Assembly (NCBI GenBank): GCA_900473185.1
Contig: UCKU01000010.1
Span: forward strand, 62,001-126,000
Source of the DNA: Hyphomicrobiales bacterium
GTDB lineage: Bacteria; Pseudomonadota; Alphaproteobacteria; Rhizobiales; Rhizobiaceae
Direction: 5' to 3'
DNA: 64,000 nt
Numbering within the stretch: position 1 is the first letter of the stretch; every line of letters begins with the position of its first letter. Shown here one piece after another: positions 26,398-35,386 of this stretch. The position numbers and the translations under genes were made by a program. The notes beneath the pieces were generated by a model. That model was given only the letters and a program-made list of their open reading frames with translations, searched no databases and was not told the origin of the DNA.

Positions 26398-27171
26398 CTA
26401 TTCCTGCTTGCCCGGCTTGCCGACGCGCAGGGCGTCGCTCAATTCCATCCGCGCCGTTCCGATCAGCTGCTCCATGGCAAAACGCGCCGCATCGGGCCGG
26501 CGCATGCGGATGGCATCAAGCACATCCTGATGCCGGGCGATCGCGTAGTCGTGGCTCTGGCTTGCCCGGTTGGTCAGGCGGAAACTTGCAAGCAACGCAG
26601 CGCGGATGGCTGTCGCGAACTGACGGAACACCCAGTTGCCGCTGGCATTGATGATGGCGGTGTGGAATTCGAGGTCGGCCTGGCTCCAGGCCTCGTTGTC
26701 GCGGGCGTTGGCGGCCACCATGTCCTCGAAGGCTTCGGCGATCTGGGCGAGCTGCTTGGCGGTGGCGTTCGCCGCAGCCTGTGCAGCGGCGGCCGGCTCC
26801 AGCAACTGGCGAGCGTCGAGCAGCGAATCGTAGAAGCTGCGGTCGTCGCTGAATTCGAGCGTCGCATCGAGGACCATCGGATCAAGATAGTTCCAGTTCT
26901 CGCGCGGCAGCACGCTGGTGCCGGCACGTGTGCGGGAGCGGATCATGCCGAGAGCCGACAGATACTGCATCGCCTCCCGAAGGCTGGTACGGCTGACGCC
27001 ATAGACCTCGGAAAGCTCCGCTTCGTTCGGCAGCAGCGAGCCTTCGGCAATGTCACCGGATACGATCTGCCCGATGAGCTTCTTCAACAGCTCCTCGCGC
27101 ACCGTGCGCCGTCCCTGTTCCAGGTTGGCTGACGTACTTCCCGTTCGCAGAAGTCCTGATCGCGTGCTCAT
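26398..27171 (-). CDS. FCD-type GntR regulator (next to AraFGH-like operon)
   Basis: A 257-residue regulator: winged helix (YGVSRTSLREAMQYLSALGM, wing RSRTRAGTSVLP) followed by an FCD domain with DLEFHTAIINASGN and ARHQDVLDAI. It belongs to the group that senses sugar acids (DgoR-like). The start at 27171 is supported by GGGGGA four bases upstream. It follows the AraFGH-like transporter genes on the same strand, 106 bases after araH, and probably regulates that operon. Confidence 0.87.
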   Translation of the reverse strand: MSTRSGLLRTGSTSANLEQGRRTVREELLKKLIGQIVSGDIAEGSLLPNEAELSEVYGVSRTSLREAMQYLSALGMIRSRTRAGTSVLPRENWNYLDPMVLDATLEFSDDRSFYDSLLDARQLLEPAAAAQAAANATAKQLAQIAEAFEDMVAANARDNEAWSQADLEFHTAIINASGNWVFRQFATAIRAALLASFRLTNRASQSHDYAIARHQDVLDAIRMRRPDAARFAMEQLIGTARMELSDALRVGKPGKQE

Positions 27172-27276
27172 AACGTCCCCCGTACCGCTGGTCTCGTTGT
27201 CACCATGAGCAGCGCCATGCTTTCTCATCAATGTGCAACCGCAGGCTCAGCGGGCTTCTCCCAAGAAATCTGATCA

Positions 27277-28233
27277 TCACGCGCGACTGCCGCGCCCGGC
27301 GGCCGACGAGCGCATATTGTCGAGCAGGACGGCGATCAGAAGAATAAGACCGCGCACCACATATTGATAGAAGGCCTGGATGTTGAGCAGGTTCATAACG
27401 TTTTCGGCAATGCCCATGATCAGCACGCCGACGATCACGCCGGTCATCGCCGCGCGGCCGCCGGCAAGCGACACGCCGCCGAGCACGCAGGCCGAGATGA
27501 CGGAGAGTTCCAGGCCGGTCGCCGCATTGGGCTGGCCGGACGTGATGCGCGAGGCAAGCAGGATGCCGGCGATGGCACAGACGAAGCCCTGCAGTGCGAA
27601 GATCCAGATGCGCATGGTGACCACATTGACGCCGGCAAGGCGCGAAGCCTCCGGATTGCCACCGATCGCCAGCGTATTCTTGCCGAAGACGGTGCGGTTC
27701 AAGACGAAGCCGAAGACGATGAAGAGCAGAGCCATGATCCAGATCGGCGTCGGCACCGTGAGAAAGCGCGACAGCGCCAGCTGGTAGAAGGCCGGATCGT
27801 TGATGCCGACGGCGCGGCCGTCGGAGGCGATCAGCGCCAGACCGCGGACGATCTGCATGGTGGCGAGCGTGGTGATCAGCGCATTGATACGGAAGCGGGC
27901 GATGACCACGCCGTTGACGACGCCGACGATGCTGCCGCAGACAAGAGCCGCCAGCAGGCCGAGCGGAATGGAGCCGGTCGCGTTCGATACCATGACGGCA
28001 ATCATGCCGGAAAAGGCAACGGTCGAGCCGACGGAAAGGTCAAAATCCCGCGAGGCAAGGCAGAACATCATGGTGCAGGCGACGATGCCGATCGTCACCA
28101 CCGATTGCAGGAGGCCCAGCATGTTGCGTTCGGTCAGGAAGCTCGGCACGGTAAGCGAGACGATCACGAAGGCGATCGCGAAGATCACCACCAGACCCTG
28201 TTCGCCGAGAAGGATTTTTTTCAACGCGTTCAT
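27277..28233 (-). CDS. araH: Sugar ABC transporter permease (AraH-like)
   Basis: A 318-residue inner-membrane permease with about eight to ten membrane segments. It carries the family signatures DFDLSVGSTVAFSGM and GVSLAGGRAAMTGVIVGVLI. Overall it resembles AraH/RbsC permeases. It is the third gene of araF-araG-araH, 18 bases after the ATPase gene. The L-arabinose label rests mainly on the binding protein. Confidence 0.85.
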   Translation of the reverse strand: MNALKKILLGEQGLVVIFAIAFVIVSLTVPSFLTERNMLGLLQSVVTIGIVACTMMFCLASRDFDLSVGSTVAFSGMIAVMVSNATGSIPLGLLAALVCGSIVGVVNGVVIARFRINALITTLATMQIVRGLALIASDGRAVGINDPAFYQLALSRFLTVPTPIWIMALLFIVFGFVLNRTVFGKNTLAIGGNPEASRLAGVNVVTMRIWIFALQGFVCAIAGILLASRITSGQPNAATGLELSVISACVLGGVSLAGGRAAMTGVIVGVLIMGIAENVMNLLNIQAFYQYVVRGLILLIAVLLDNMRSSAAGRGSRA

Positions 28234-28251
28234 ACTGCTCTTCCTGAAAAA

Positions 28252-29757
28252 TTAGATGGTGCCGGCGGCATTCTTGTCTGGGAGTGCTGCGGTCAGAATG
28301 CTGCGTTCGTCGAAATCGGGGCGCCCCACATTGGCGGCGACGCGGCCCTGGCACATGACCGTGATGCGATCCGAAATGCCCATGACTTCAGGCAACTCGC
28401 TGGAGATGACGACGATCGCCATGCCACCGGCGGCGAGTTCGTAGAGGATTTCATAGATTTCCGATTTTGCGCCGACATCGATGCCGCGCGTCGGCTCGTC
28501 GATGACCAGCACCTTGACGCCCTGTTCAGATAGCCAGCGGCCAAGAATGACCTTCTGCTGGTTGCCGCCCGAGAGATTGATGATGTCCTGCTTGCGCGAG
28601 GGTGTGCGCACCCGAAGCTTGGCGATGAACTGGTCAGCGACCGAGGCTTCTTTCTTCGGGTTCAAGACGCCGAAGGGCGAGAAGTGGCGACGTGAGGAGA
28701 TGGCGATATTCTCCTCGATCGATCGCCCCTGGATGATGCCGTCGAATTTGCGATCCTCCGGGCAGAGAACCATGCCGGCGCTGATCGCCGCCTTCGGGTT
28801 GTTGGGGGAAACGGCCACACCGTCGATTGTGACGCTGCCTTGATGGCGGTGGTCGGCACCATAGAGCAGCCGCGCCATCTCGCTTCGCCCGGCGCCGATC
28901 AGGCCGAAGAAACCGAGGATTTCGCCCTTGCGGACGGAGAAGCTGATAGGTGTGCGAAGCTTGGAGCCCGAGAGGGCCTTGACCTCGAGGCGCACCTCGC
29001 CAAGCGGCCGCTCACGCCAGCCCCAGATGTTGCTGATCTCGCGTCCGACCATTTCGGCAATGATCTGCTCACGCGTCGTCTCGGCGACCTTGGGATGATG
29101 GGCGGCGAGCTTGCCGTCGCGCAACACCGTCAGGCTGTCGCAAAGACGGAAGATCTCGTCGAGGCGGTGGGAGACGTAAAGGATGACCGTGCCCTTGGCC
29201 TTGAGCTTGCCGATCAACGTGAAGAGAATTTCGCTTTCGCGCGAGGAGAGCGACGAGGTCGGCTCGTCGAGCGCGATCACCCGTGCATCGAGCATCACGG
29301 CCTTGGCGATCTCGACCATCTGGCGGGCGCCGATCGAAAGAGCAGACACTTTTGCGGAAGGGTCGACATCGATGCCGATCTCGTCCAGCCTGGCGCGCAC
29401 CGTCTCGATCAGCGTCTTGCCGTTGATGACGCCGGCCTTGCCGGGAAAACGGCCGAGCCAGAGGTTTTCGGCAACCGTCAACTCTGGAACGAGTTGCAAC
29501 TCCTGATGGATAACGATGACGCCGGCATGGAAGGCATCGCGGACGGAGCTGTATTTCTGCTCGACGCCATCGATGAGAATGCTGCCCTCATCAGCCGACT
29601 GGTCGCCGGAGAGCACGCGGATCAGGGTGGACTTGCCGGCACCGTTTTCGCCCATCAGCCCATGCACGGCGCCCTTTTCGACACCGAAGGAGACGTTGGA
29701 CAGGGCCTGGACGCCCGGATAGCCCTTGGAAATGGAACTGAATTCGAGGAAGGCCAT
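28252..29757 (-). CDS. araG: Sugar ABC transporter ATPase, two ABC domains (AraG-like)
   Basis: A 501-residue ATPase with two fused nucleotide-binding domains. The first has Walker A GENGAGKST, signature LSIGARQM and Walker B VIALDEPTSSL. The second has a degenerate Walker A (GLIGAGRSEM), signature LSGGNQQK and VLVIDEPTRGIDVGA. This layout is standard for the monosaccharide importers of the AraG/RbsA class. The second of two adjacent ATGs is chosen because GGAG then has 5-base spacing. It lies between araF and araH. Confidence 0.9.
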   Translation of the reverse strand: MAFLEFSSISKGYPGVQALSNVSFGVEKGAVHGLMGENGAGKSTLIRVLSGDQSADEGSILIDGVEQKYSSVRDAFHAGVIVIHQELQLVPELTVAENLWLGRFPGKAGVINGKTLIETVRARLDEIGIDVDPSAKVSALSIGARQMVEIAKAVMLDARVIALDEPTSSLSSRESEILFTLIGKLKAKGTVILYVSHRLDEIFRLCDSLTVLRDGKLAAHHPKVAETTREQIIAEMVGREISNIWGWRERPLGEVRLEVKALSGSKLRTPISFSVRKGEILGFFGLIGAGRSEMARLLYGADHRHQGSVTIDGVAVSPNNPKAAISAGMVLCPEDRKFDGIIQGRSIEENIAISSRRHFSPFGVLNPKKEASVADQFIAKLRVRTPSRKQDIINLSGGNQQKVILGRWLSEQGVKVLVIDEPTRGIDVGAKSEIYEILYELAAGGMAIVVISSELPEVMGISDRITVMCQGRVAANVGRPDFDERSILTAALPDKNAAGTI

Positions 29758-29778
29758 CATCGCTCCGTCGAGAATAGG

Positions 29779-29828
29779 CCCGGCGGCAAATAGCGCCGCC
29801 GGGATGAAATCATCATCGGAGGATGATT
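29779..29828 (-). other. Double stem-loop after araF
   Basis: Two inverted repeats lie between araF and araG: CCCGGCGGC/GCCGCCGGG (29779-29787 and 29795-29803) and AATCATC/GATGATT (29808-29814 and 29822-29828). Neither is followed by a T-run on the minus strand. This is a usual arrangement for raising binding-protein mRNA over downstream genes. Confidence 0.6.
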
Positions 29829-30810
29829 ATTCGATGCCCAGGTCCTTGCGAACCTTTTCATAATCGCCGCGCAGCGCCAGGGAACCAGAGGTCAGCGTCA
29901 CCTTTGCCGGCTCCTTGCCGTTGGCAATCCAGTCATACATGTCGAGCGCGGTTTCATAACCATGACGCTTCGGCGAGATGATGACGGTGCCGAAGAAGCC
30001 GGTCGCAGACGGCTTCTTGAACTCGTTGATCGCCGATTCCGCACCACCGATACCCACACCGATCATATTGTCGGTGGGAATGCCGACCGATTCAGAGGCA
30101 CGCACGGCGCCGAGCACGGCCTCGTCGTTAAGGCCGAAGGCAATCCAGTACTTGACGTCGGCATGCTTGTTGAGAACGGTCGTGGCGGCATTGAGTGCCG
30201 CTTCCGTATCGGTCTTTGCCTGCGGGGCGTCATAAATGTTTTCCGCCGGGAAGCCGGCAGCCTTTAGCACCGAGATCGCACCTTCGACGCGGTCGACGGC
30301 GGTCGGCAACTGGTCGTAGGAGACGCGGATCGCGCCGACAGTCTTCAAGTCCCAGCCGCGCTTCTTCATTTCGTCAACAATTGCCTGGCCGACGCCCTCG
30401 CCGATCTTGGTAGCGGAAATGCCCATATGCGGCACGTCTTCCAGCGGCTTGCCATCGGCGCCGACCAGACGGTCGTCGACCGTCATCAGCTTCAGCTGGT
30501 TGGCGGCGGCCTTGGCGACGATGCCGGGGCCGAGCTTGACGTCAGGCGTGCAGATGATGAAGCCCTGGGCGCCCTGCGCACCAAGATTGTCGATTGCCGA
30601 CTGGACCTTCTCGCCATCTTCAGCGCCGATCTTGACGACGGTGAAACCCTTTTCCTTGGCGGCCTGGTCGGCGAACTTCCATTCGTCCTGGAACCAGGGC
30701 TCTTCCGGCTGCTTCACGATGAAACCGATCTTGACATCCTCCGCCAATACGGAGCCGGCGGCCAGAACGGCAAAGGCGCCAGCGAGGACGGCTGCTTTGA
30801 AGAAGCGCAT
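29827..30810 (-). CDS. araF: L-arabinose-type periplasmic binding protein (AraF-like)
   Basis: A 327-residue secreted protein with signal peptide MRFFKAAVLAGAFAVLAAG and cleavage near VLA-ED. It matches the AraF pattern well: GFIVKQPEEPWFQDEWKFAD, GFIICTPDVKLGPGIVAKA, ATKIGEGVGQ, MKKRGWD, GVGIGGAESAINEF and ATGFFGT. E. coli AraF has the same PEEPWFQxEWKFAD and CTPDxKLG motifs, so L-arabinose or a close relative (fucose, galactose) is the likely ligand. First gene of the operon, divergent from an aldose epimerase gene. Confidence 0.9.
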   Translation of the reverse strand: MRFFKAAVLAGAFAVLAAGSVLAEDVKIGFIVKQPEEPWFQDEWKFADQAAKEKGFTVVKIGAEDGEKVQSAIDNLGAQGAQGFIICTPDVKLGPGIVAKAAANQLKLMTVDDRLVGADGKPLEDVPHMGISATKIGEGVGQAIVDEMKKRGWDLKTVGAIRVSYDQLPTAVDRVEGAISVLKAAGFPAENIYDAPQAKTDTEAALNAATTVLNKHADVKYWIAFGLNDEAVLGAVRASESVGIPTDNMIGVGIGGAESAINEFKKPSATGFFGTVIISPKRHGYETALDMYDWIANGKEPAKVTLTSGSLALRGDYEKVRKDLGIE

Positions 30811-30873
30811 AATCTCTCTCCCTAAATCTCCATCTGCCGCTCACTCGGCAGCGACTACTGAATATGAACAAAC

Positions 30874-30901
30874 ATCATACCAGTCAATATTTGTGTATGA
30901 T
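30874..30901. promoter_or_regulatory. Candidate operator between araF and the epimerase gene
   Basis: ATCATAC (30874-30880) and GTATGAT (30895-30901) form a perfect 7-bp inverted repeat with a 14-base spacer in the divergent region. The left arm extends as TCATACCA, similar to the TATACCA arm upstream of the RuBisCO-like gene, which is also next to an FCD GntR gene. Confidence 0.45.
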
Positions 30902-31100
30902 TATTTCAGCGATTTCGCCGGTGAAAAGGCAGGTGAAATCCCTGACGTGGCGCCATTGATCGATAAATTGGCAGAAAACAGGCCCTTTAGCATCTCTAAG
31001 CCGGAAAATAAATCCTATATATATTGACATTCGAGTGACCGATAATAGGGTGCCGCCACAGTCCGGATCAGCCTCGATCTCGCGGAGAAGACGTCGCCTC

Positions 31101-31991
31101 ATGGCCATCATCGATTTGCAGGGCGGCGCGCTTTCAGCGCGCATTTCTACGACAGGCGGCATGCTCCTTCATTATTCCTGGATGCGGGACGGCCTGATAA
31201 TCCCGCTTCTGCGGCCGGCAACCGATGATACCGATCCGCTCTTCTCGGCCTGCTATCCGCTCGTGCCCTTCGGCAATCGCGTCAGAGGCAACCGCTTCAC
31301 CTTTAAGGGGCGCGACTACAGCCTGCGGCCCAACAGGGACTGGGATCCCCATTACCTGCATGGCGATGGCTGGCTGGCGGAATGGGACCTTCTTTCCAGG
31401 GATGGCAGCAACGCGCGGATCGCTTTTCGTCATCGAGCCGACGGCACGCCCTATAGCTACCAGGCAGAGCAGAGCTTCGCGCTGACGGCAGACGGGCTGG
31501 AACTCTCCATGCGGGTGGAAAATGCCGGTGACGAAGCCTTGCCTTTCGGGCTTGGCTGGCATCCCTTCTTTCCGCTGACCGATCGCACGACGCTTCTTGC
31601 AAGGGCCGAGCGCTTCTGGACCGAATCGGGGGGCTGGCTGCCGGGCGAGCCCGCCGAAATCCCCGCGGATCTCAATTTCTCGCGGGCAGCGGTGCTGCCG
31701 CAACGCTGGATCAACAACGGCTTCGAGGGCTGGAACGGTACGGCGCGCATCACCTGGCCCGAGACGAGGACAGCGCTCGACCTTACGGCCGACCCGATCT
31801 TCCGCCACGCCGTCCTCTTCCTGTCGGACGAGCGTTTCGACCCGGGATTTCGCGGAGACTATTTCTGCTTCGAGCCCATGTCGCATCTTTCCAACGGGCA
31901 CAATCTTCCTGGTCTCGGCGACCTCATCGTCCTGCAGCCAGGCGAAAGCCTCGCGGGCTCGATCCGTCTGCAGCCACAGGAAATCGGCTGA
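31101..31991 (+). CDS. Aldose 1-epimerase (mutarotase) family protein
   Basis: A 296-residue protein of the galactose-mutarotase fold. It has the pattern PLVPFGNRVRGNRFTFKG, DPHYLHGDGWLAEW (catalytic His in LHGDGW), GLGWHPFFPL (second His) and a C-terminal CFEPMSHLSNGHN. It would interconvert alpha and beta anomers of an imported aldose. It is divergent from araFGH and 30 bases upstream of an SDR dehydrogenase, which fits pentose or hexose oxidation. The start at 31101 is preferred; a GTG at 31035 would add an Arg-rich stretch unlike the family. Confidence 0.85.
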   Translation: MAIIDLQGGALSARISTTGGMLLHYSWMRDGLIIPLLRPATDDTDPLFSACYPLVPFGNRVRGNRFTFKGRDYSLRPNRDWDPHYLHGDGWLAEWDLLSRDGSNARIAFRHRADGTPYSYQAEQSFALTADGLELSMRVENAGDEALPFGLGWHPFFPLTDRTTLLARAERFWTESGGWLPGEPAEIPADLNFSRAAVLPQRWINNGFEGWNGTARITWPETRTALDLTADPIFRHAVLFLSDERFDPGFRGDYFCFEPMSHLSNGHNLPGLGDLIVLQPGESLAGSIRLQPQEIG

Positions 31992-32020
31992 TTATCACGC
32001 GCATAAAGAGGAAACAGACG

Positions 32021-32797
32021 ATGCCAAACCGCCTTTCCGGAAAACGGGTCTTCATCACGGGTGCCGCCCAAGGGATCGGACAGGCGATCGCCGAGGCATT
32101 CGCGGCCGAGGATGCCCGCCTCTTTCTAGTCGATCGCGATAAAAAGCTGCTCGAGGAGACCGCTGTCGCACTTGCTGCAAAGGGAGCCGTGCTCGGCTAC
32201 CAGGCAGCCGATATCGCTGATGGCGATGCCATCAAGACGGCTGTTGCAAAAGCGGCAGGCGAAATCGGCAGCATCAATGCTCTCGTCAACAATGCCGGCG
32301 TCAATGTCTTTGCTGAGCCTCTGCAGGCGACAGACGAAGAGTGGCAGCGCTGCTTCGACATCAATCTCAAGGGCGCCTGGCACTGCTGCCGTTCGGTTCT
32401 GCCGCAGATGATTTCGGACGGCGGCGGGGTGATCCTCAACATCGCCTCAACGCACGCCTTCACCATCATTCCCCGCACCTTCCCCTACCCGCTCGCCAAA
32501 CATGCGCTCCTCGGCATGACCAAGTCTCTCGGCATCGAATATGCGCCCCAAAACGTGCGGGTGAATGCGATTGCGCCCGGCTACGTCTCGACCCAGAAGG
32601 TCATCGATTACTGGAACAGTTTCCCTGATCCGGAAAAAGCCAAGGCCGAAACGATGAAGCTGCATCCGAGTGGGCGTATCGCCACGCCGCAGGAAATCGC
32701 CATGGCCGCGGTTTTCATGATCTCGGATGAGTGCACCTTCATGAACGCCACCTGCCTGACGATCGATGGCGGCTTAAGCGTCATGCAGCATCAATAA
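32021..32797 (+). CDS. Short-chain dehydrogenase, probably sugar dehydrogenase
   Basis: A 258-residue SDR with the cofactor motif TGAAQGIG, an acidic residue after the second strand (LVDRDKKLL, favouring NAD), NNAGVNV, and catalytic Ser (NIASTHAF) and Tyr/Lys (YPLAK). The C-terminal LTIDGGLSV is typical. It forms an operon with the aldose epimerase. Aldose dehydrogenases for L-arabinose, L-fucose and D-xylose belong here, so it probably makes the lactone of the sugar imported by araFGH. Confidence 0.88.
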   Translation: MPNRLSGKRVFITGAAQGIGQAIAEAFAAEDARLFLVDRDKKLLEETAVALAAKGAVLGYQAADIADGDAIKTAVAKAAGEIGSINALVNNAGVNVFAEPLQATDEEWQRCFDINLKGAWHCCRSVLPQMISDGGGVILNIASTHAFTIIPRTFPYPLAKHALLGMTKSLGIEYAPQNVRVNAIAPGYVSTQKVIDYWNSFPDPEKAKAETMKLHPSGRIATPQEIAMAAVFMISDECTFMNATCLTIDGGLSVMQHQ

Positions 32798-32879
32798 GAA
32801 CGTCCCCTCTCTCCCTTCTCCGTGGTCTCAGAGTGCAGGCGCTCACGACCATTGTCTAGTTTTTGCGCAGCAGCATTAC

Positions 32880-32908
32880 TTGACACAATTTTGGGCGATC
32901 CATAGAGT
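32880..32908 (+). promoter_or_regulatory. Candidate sigma-70 promoter of the BMP-transporter operon
   Basis: TTGACA (32880-32885), a 17-base spacer, then TAGAGT (32903-32908) lies 31 bases before the binding-protein start. The -35 box is perfect and the -10 box matches at four of six positions. Confidence 0.55.
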
Positions 32909-32938
32909 TTTATCCATCTGGTAAAAAGAGGGGAACTC

Positions 32939-33925
32939 ATGAAAAATCAGATCATTATGTCTCGCCGCACCGTGCTTGCCTCCGGCATGGCGCTCGGTGC
33001 AACCGCCTTTGCGCCCAAGCTCTGGGCGCAGGAAAAACTGAAGGTTGCAGGCATTCACGCCTCGCCTGTGGAAAATGCCTGGAACTCCTGTCTGCACAAG
33101 GCTCTTCAGGACGCCGCTTCGGAAGGCGTGATCGAATATGTCTTCTCCGAAGGCGTTTCGGGCACCGATTATCCGCGTGCGATGCGCGAATATGCCGAAC
33201 AGGGCTGCGCCCTCATCGTCGGCGAGGCCTATGCCGTCGAGCGCGAAGCCCGCCAGGTTGCCGCCGACTATCCGAAGACCGCCTTCATGCTGGGTTCCAG
33301 CGGCGAGCCTTCGGGCGACAATTTCGGTGTCTTCGGCACGTGGAACCATGACGGCGCCTATCTCGCCGGCATGCTGGCCGGCAAGATGACGAAATCGGGT
33401 ATTGTCGGCTCGGTCGGCGCGCTGCCGATCCCTGAAGTCAACATGCTGATGAATGCTTTTGCCGCCGGCGTGAAGGAAGTCCGCCCGGATGCCAAGCACC
33501 TCGTCGCCTTCATCGGCACCTTCTTCGATCCGCCGAAGGCGCGTGAGGCCGGCCTTGCCCAGATCGATGCCGGCGCCGACATCCTGTTCGGGGAGCGCAT
33601 CGGCACGGCAGACGCTGCCAAGGAGCGCGGCATCAAGTCGGTCGGTTCGCTGATCGACTACACGCCGCGCTACCCCGACACCGTCTTTGCCAACGCCATC
33701 TGGGGTTTCCGGCCGATCCTCAATGCCGCGATCGCCGATGTGAAGGCCGGCAAGCCGACCGGGAACAACTACACCCGCTTCGGCCTGATGAAGGAAGGCG
33801 GCAGCGATATCGTCTACGTCAAGGGTGTCGCACCGGCTGAAGCCGAAGCGGCGATGGAAGCCAAGCGCGCCGCCATCAAGTCCGGCGCCTTCGAGGTTCC
33901 GATCATGCCCGAGGAGCCGAAGTAA
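32939..33925 (+). CDS. BMP-family ABC transporter substrate-binding protein
   Basis: A 328-residue exported protein with a twin-arginine-like leader (MSRRTVLASGMALGATAFA, then PKLWAQE). Family features include FSEGVSGTDYPRAMREYAEQ, GTWNHDGAYLAGMLAGKM, and FIGTFFDPPKAREAGLAQID followed by GADILFGERIGTADAA. Bmp/PnrA/Med-type proteins bind nucleosides, nucleobases or related ring compounds. The ribosome site GAGGGGAA precedes the ATG. First gene of a six-gene operon ending in a cytosine-deaminase homologue, so a pyrimidine-like ligand is inferred. Confidence 0.9.
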   Translation: MKNQIIMSRRTVLASGMALGATAFAPKLWAQEKLKVAGIHASPVENAWNSCLHKALQDAASEGVIEYVFSEGVSGTDYPRAMREYAEQGCALIVGEAYAVEREARQVAADYPKTAFMLGSSGEPSGDNFGVFGTWNHDGAYLAGMLAGKMTKSGIVGSVGALPIPEVNMLMNAFAAGVKEVRPDAKHLVAFIGTFFDPPKAREAGLAQIDAGADILFGERIGTADAAKERGIKSVGSLIDYTPRYPDTVFANAIWGFRPILNAAIADVKAGKPTGNNYTRFGLMKEGGSDIVYVKGVAPAEAEAAMEAKRAAIKSGAFEVPIMPEEPK

Positions 33926-33937
33926 GCTGGCATCCGC

Positions 33938-35386
33938 ATGAACGGGATTGAGAAAAGCAAGAGCTCGATACCGGGCGGCGACGCTATTGCGCTCGCCGCC
34001 CGGATCGGGAGCGGTGCATTTGATTGTATCGAGGCGATGAAGGCTGCGATTTCCGCCGCCAGAGCGAAGGATGCGCTGGGCGCGATCTGTCATCTCGACG
34101 AAGATCTGGGCCTGGCAAATGCCGTCGCGCTTGATCGCGAATATCGAGACAATCCCGCCATATTCTCCGTCCGGCCGTTTGCCGGCGTGCCGACGCTTGC
34201 CAAGGATCTCGGCGGCCCGTTCAAGGGTCTTCCAGTTCGCGCCGGCTCGCATCTCTTCGACGGCACGCTCGATCCGTCTGCCGATTCCGATCTGGCAGAT
34301 CGTTTTCGTCAGGCCGGTTTCAGCCTCTTCGGTCTCACCACCAGCCCGGAAGTCGGCCTCTCCCTCGCAAGCGAACCCATGCGCGGACCCGTCTGCCGCA
34401 ATCCGCTCGATCCGTCCCGTACGGCAGGCGGCTCTTCCGGCGGCGCTGCCGCTGCGGTTGCGGCCGGGATCGTGGCGATTGCCCACGCAACGGATGCCGG
34501 CGGTTCCATTCGCGTGCCCGCCGCCTGTTGCGGTCTAATCGGCCTGAAGCCCAGCCGCGGCGCCATTCCAGCCGGCCCGGGCTTCGGCAATCATCTCGGC
34601 GGCATCGCCAGCGAACTGGCGGTCTGCCGCTCCACCCGCGATGCAGGCGCAATATTCGATGCGCTTCATGGAAACCCCGCCGGCCCTTACGCGGAGCCGG
34701 CGCTCGCCGGGAGCGAAAAAACCCGCCTGCGCATCGGCCTGCTGACGGATACCGGCAGCGACTTTCCGACCGAGGCTGCACGACAGCAAACGGTAGGGGC
34801 CGCGGCCCGCGGCCTCGAAGGGGACGGACATGAGATCGTCAGCGTGGAATGGCAGCGGCTTGAAGCAAGCGTCATCGCGAGTGCCGCCATCTTCGCCGAT
34901 ATCATCGCAATCAATCTGGCATGGCTCGTCGATAGCTTCCATGTTGACCTCTCGAAGGCCGAACCTCTGACGGCAGCCTTTGCGGCGCGCGGGGCCAGAC
35001 TTACGCCGACCGCGCTTTGGCAAAGCCTCAGCACCATGCCGCATGTCAGCCATGACCTCTGGCATCTGTTCGACGATATCGACTGCCTGCTGACGCCGAT
35101 GCTGGCGACAGCCCCTCTGCCGATCGGCTCCTTCCCGACCGATCATCAGGATACCGACCTGCATCTGAACCGCATGGCACGCTTTGCGCCACTTGCCTGC
35201 CTGGCCAATATTTCCGGCTTTCCGGCGCTGACATTGCCTTTTGGAAGCGATGCGGACGGAATGCCGCTGCCCGTGCAATTGCTGGCGCCGATGGGCCGGG
35301 AACCGCTGCTGCTTGCCCTTGCCTCGCGGCTGGAAGCAGAGCAACGTTGGATCCACCCCCATGCCATTGCGGGACTTGCCTCATGA
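33938..35386 (+). CDS. Amidase (amidase-signature family)
   Basis: A 482-residue serine hydrolase with the Ser-cisSer-Lys triad: Lys89 (TLAKDLGG), Ser166 or Ser167 (TAGGSSGGAAAA) and nucleophile Ser190 (DAGGSIRVPA). The family hydrolyses amides, carbamates and ureido compounds; specificity cannot be read from sequence. It lies between the binding-protein and ATPase genes and overlaps the latter (ATGA at 35383). Placing an enzyme inside a transporter operon suggests that it acts on the imported compound or its breakdown product, for example a ring-opened pyrimidine. That is inference. Confidence 0.88.
   Translation: MNGIEKSKSSIPGGDAIALAARIGSGAFDCIEAMKAAISAARAKDALGAICHLDEDLGLANAVALDREYRDNPAIFSVRPFAGVPTLAKDLGGPFKGLPVRAGSHLFDGTLDPSADSDLADRFRQAGFSLFGLTTSPEVGLSLASEPMRGPVCRNPLDPSRTAGGSSGGAAAAVAAGIVAIAHATDAGGSIRVPAACCGLIGLKPSRGAIPAGPGFGNHLGGIASELAVCRSTRDAGAIFDALHGNPAGPYAEPALAGSEKTRLRIGLLTDTGSDFPTEAARQQTVGAAARGLEGDGHEIVSVEWQRLEASVIASAAIFADIIAINLAWLVDSFHVDLSKAEPLTAAFAARGARLTPTALWQSLSTMPHVSHDLWHLFDDIDCLLTPMLATAPLPIGSFPTDHQDTDLHLNRMARFAPLACLANISGFPALTLPFGSDADGMPLPVQLLAPMGREPLLLALASRLEAEQRWIHPHAIAGLAS

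Noticed and set aside
32876..34486. A 536-codon minus-strand open frame opposite the BMP binding protein and amidase
   Set aside because: It is a shadow frame: no ribosome site or recognisable domain, and it covers two genes with full motif support.
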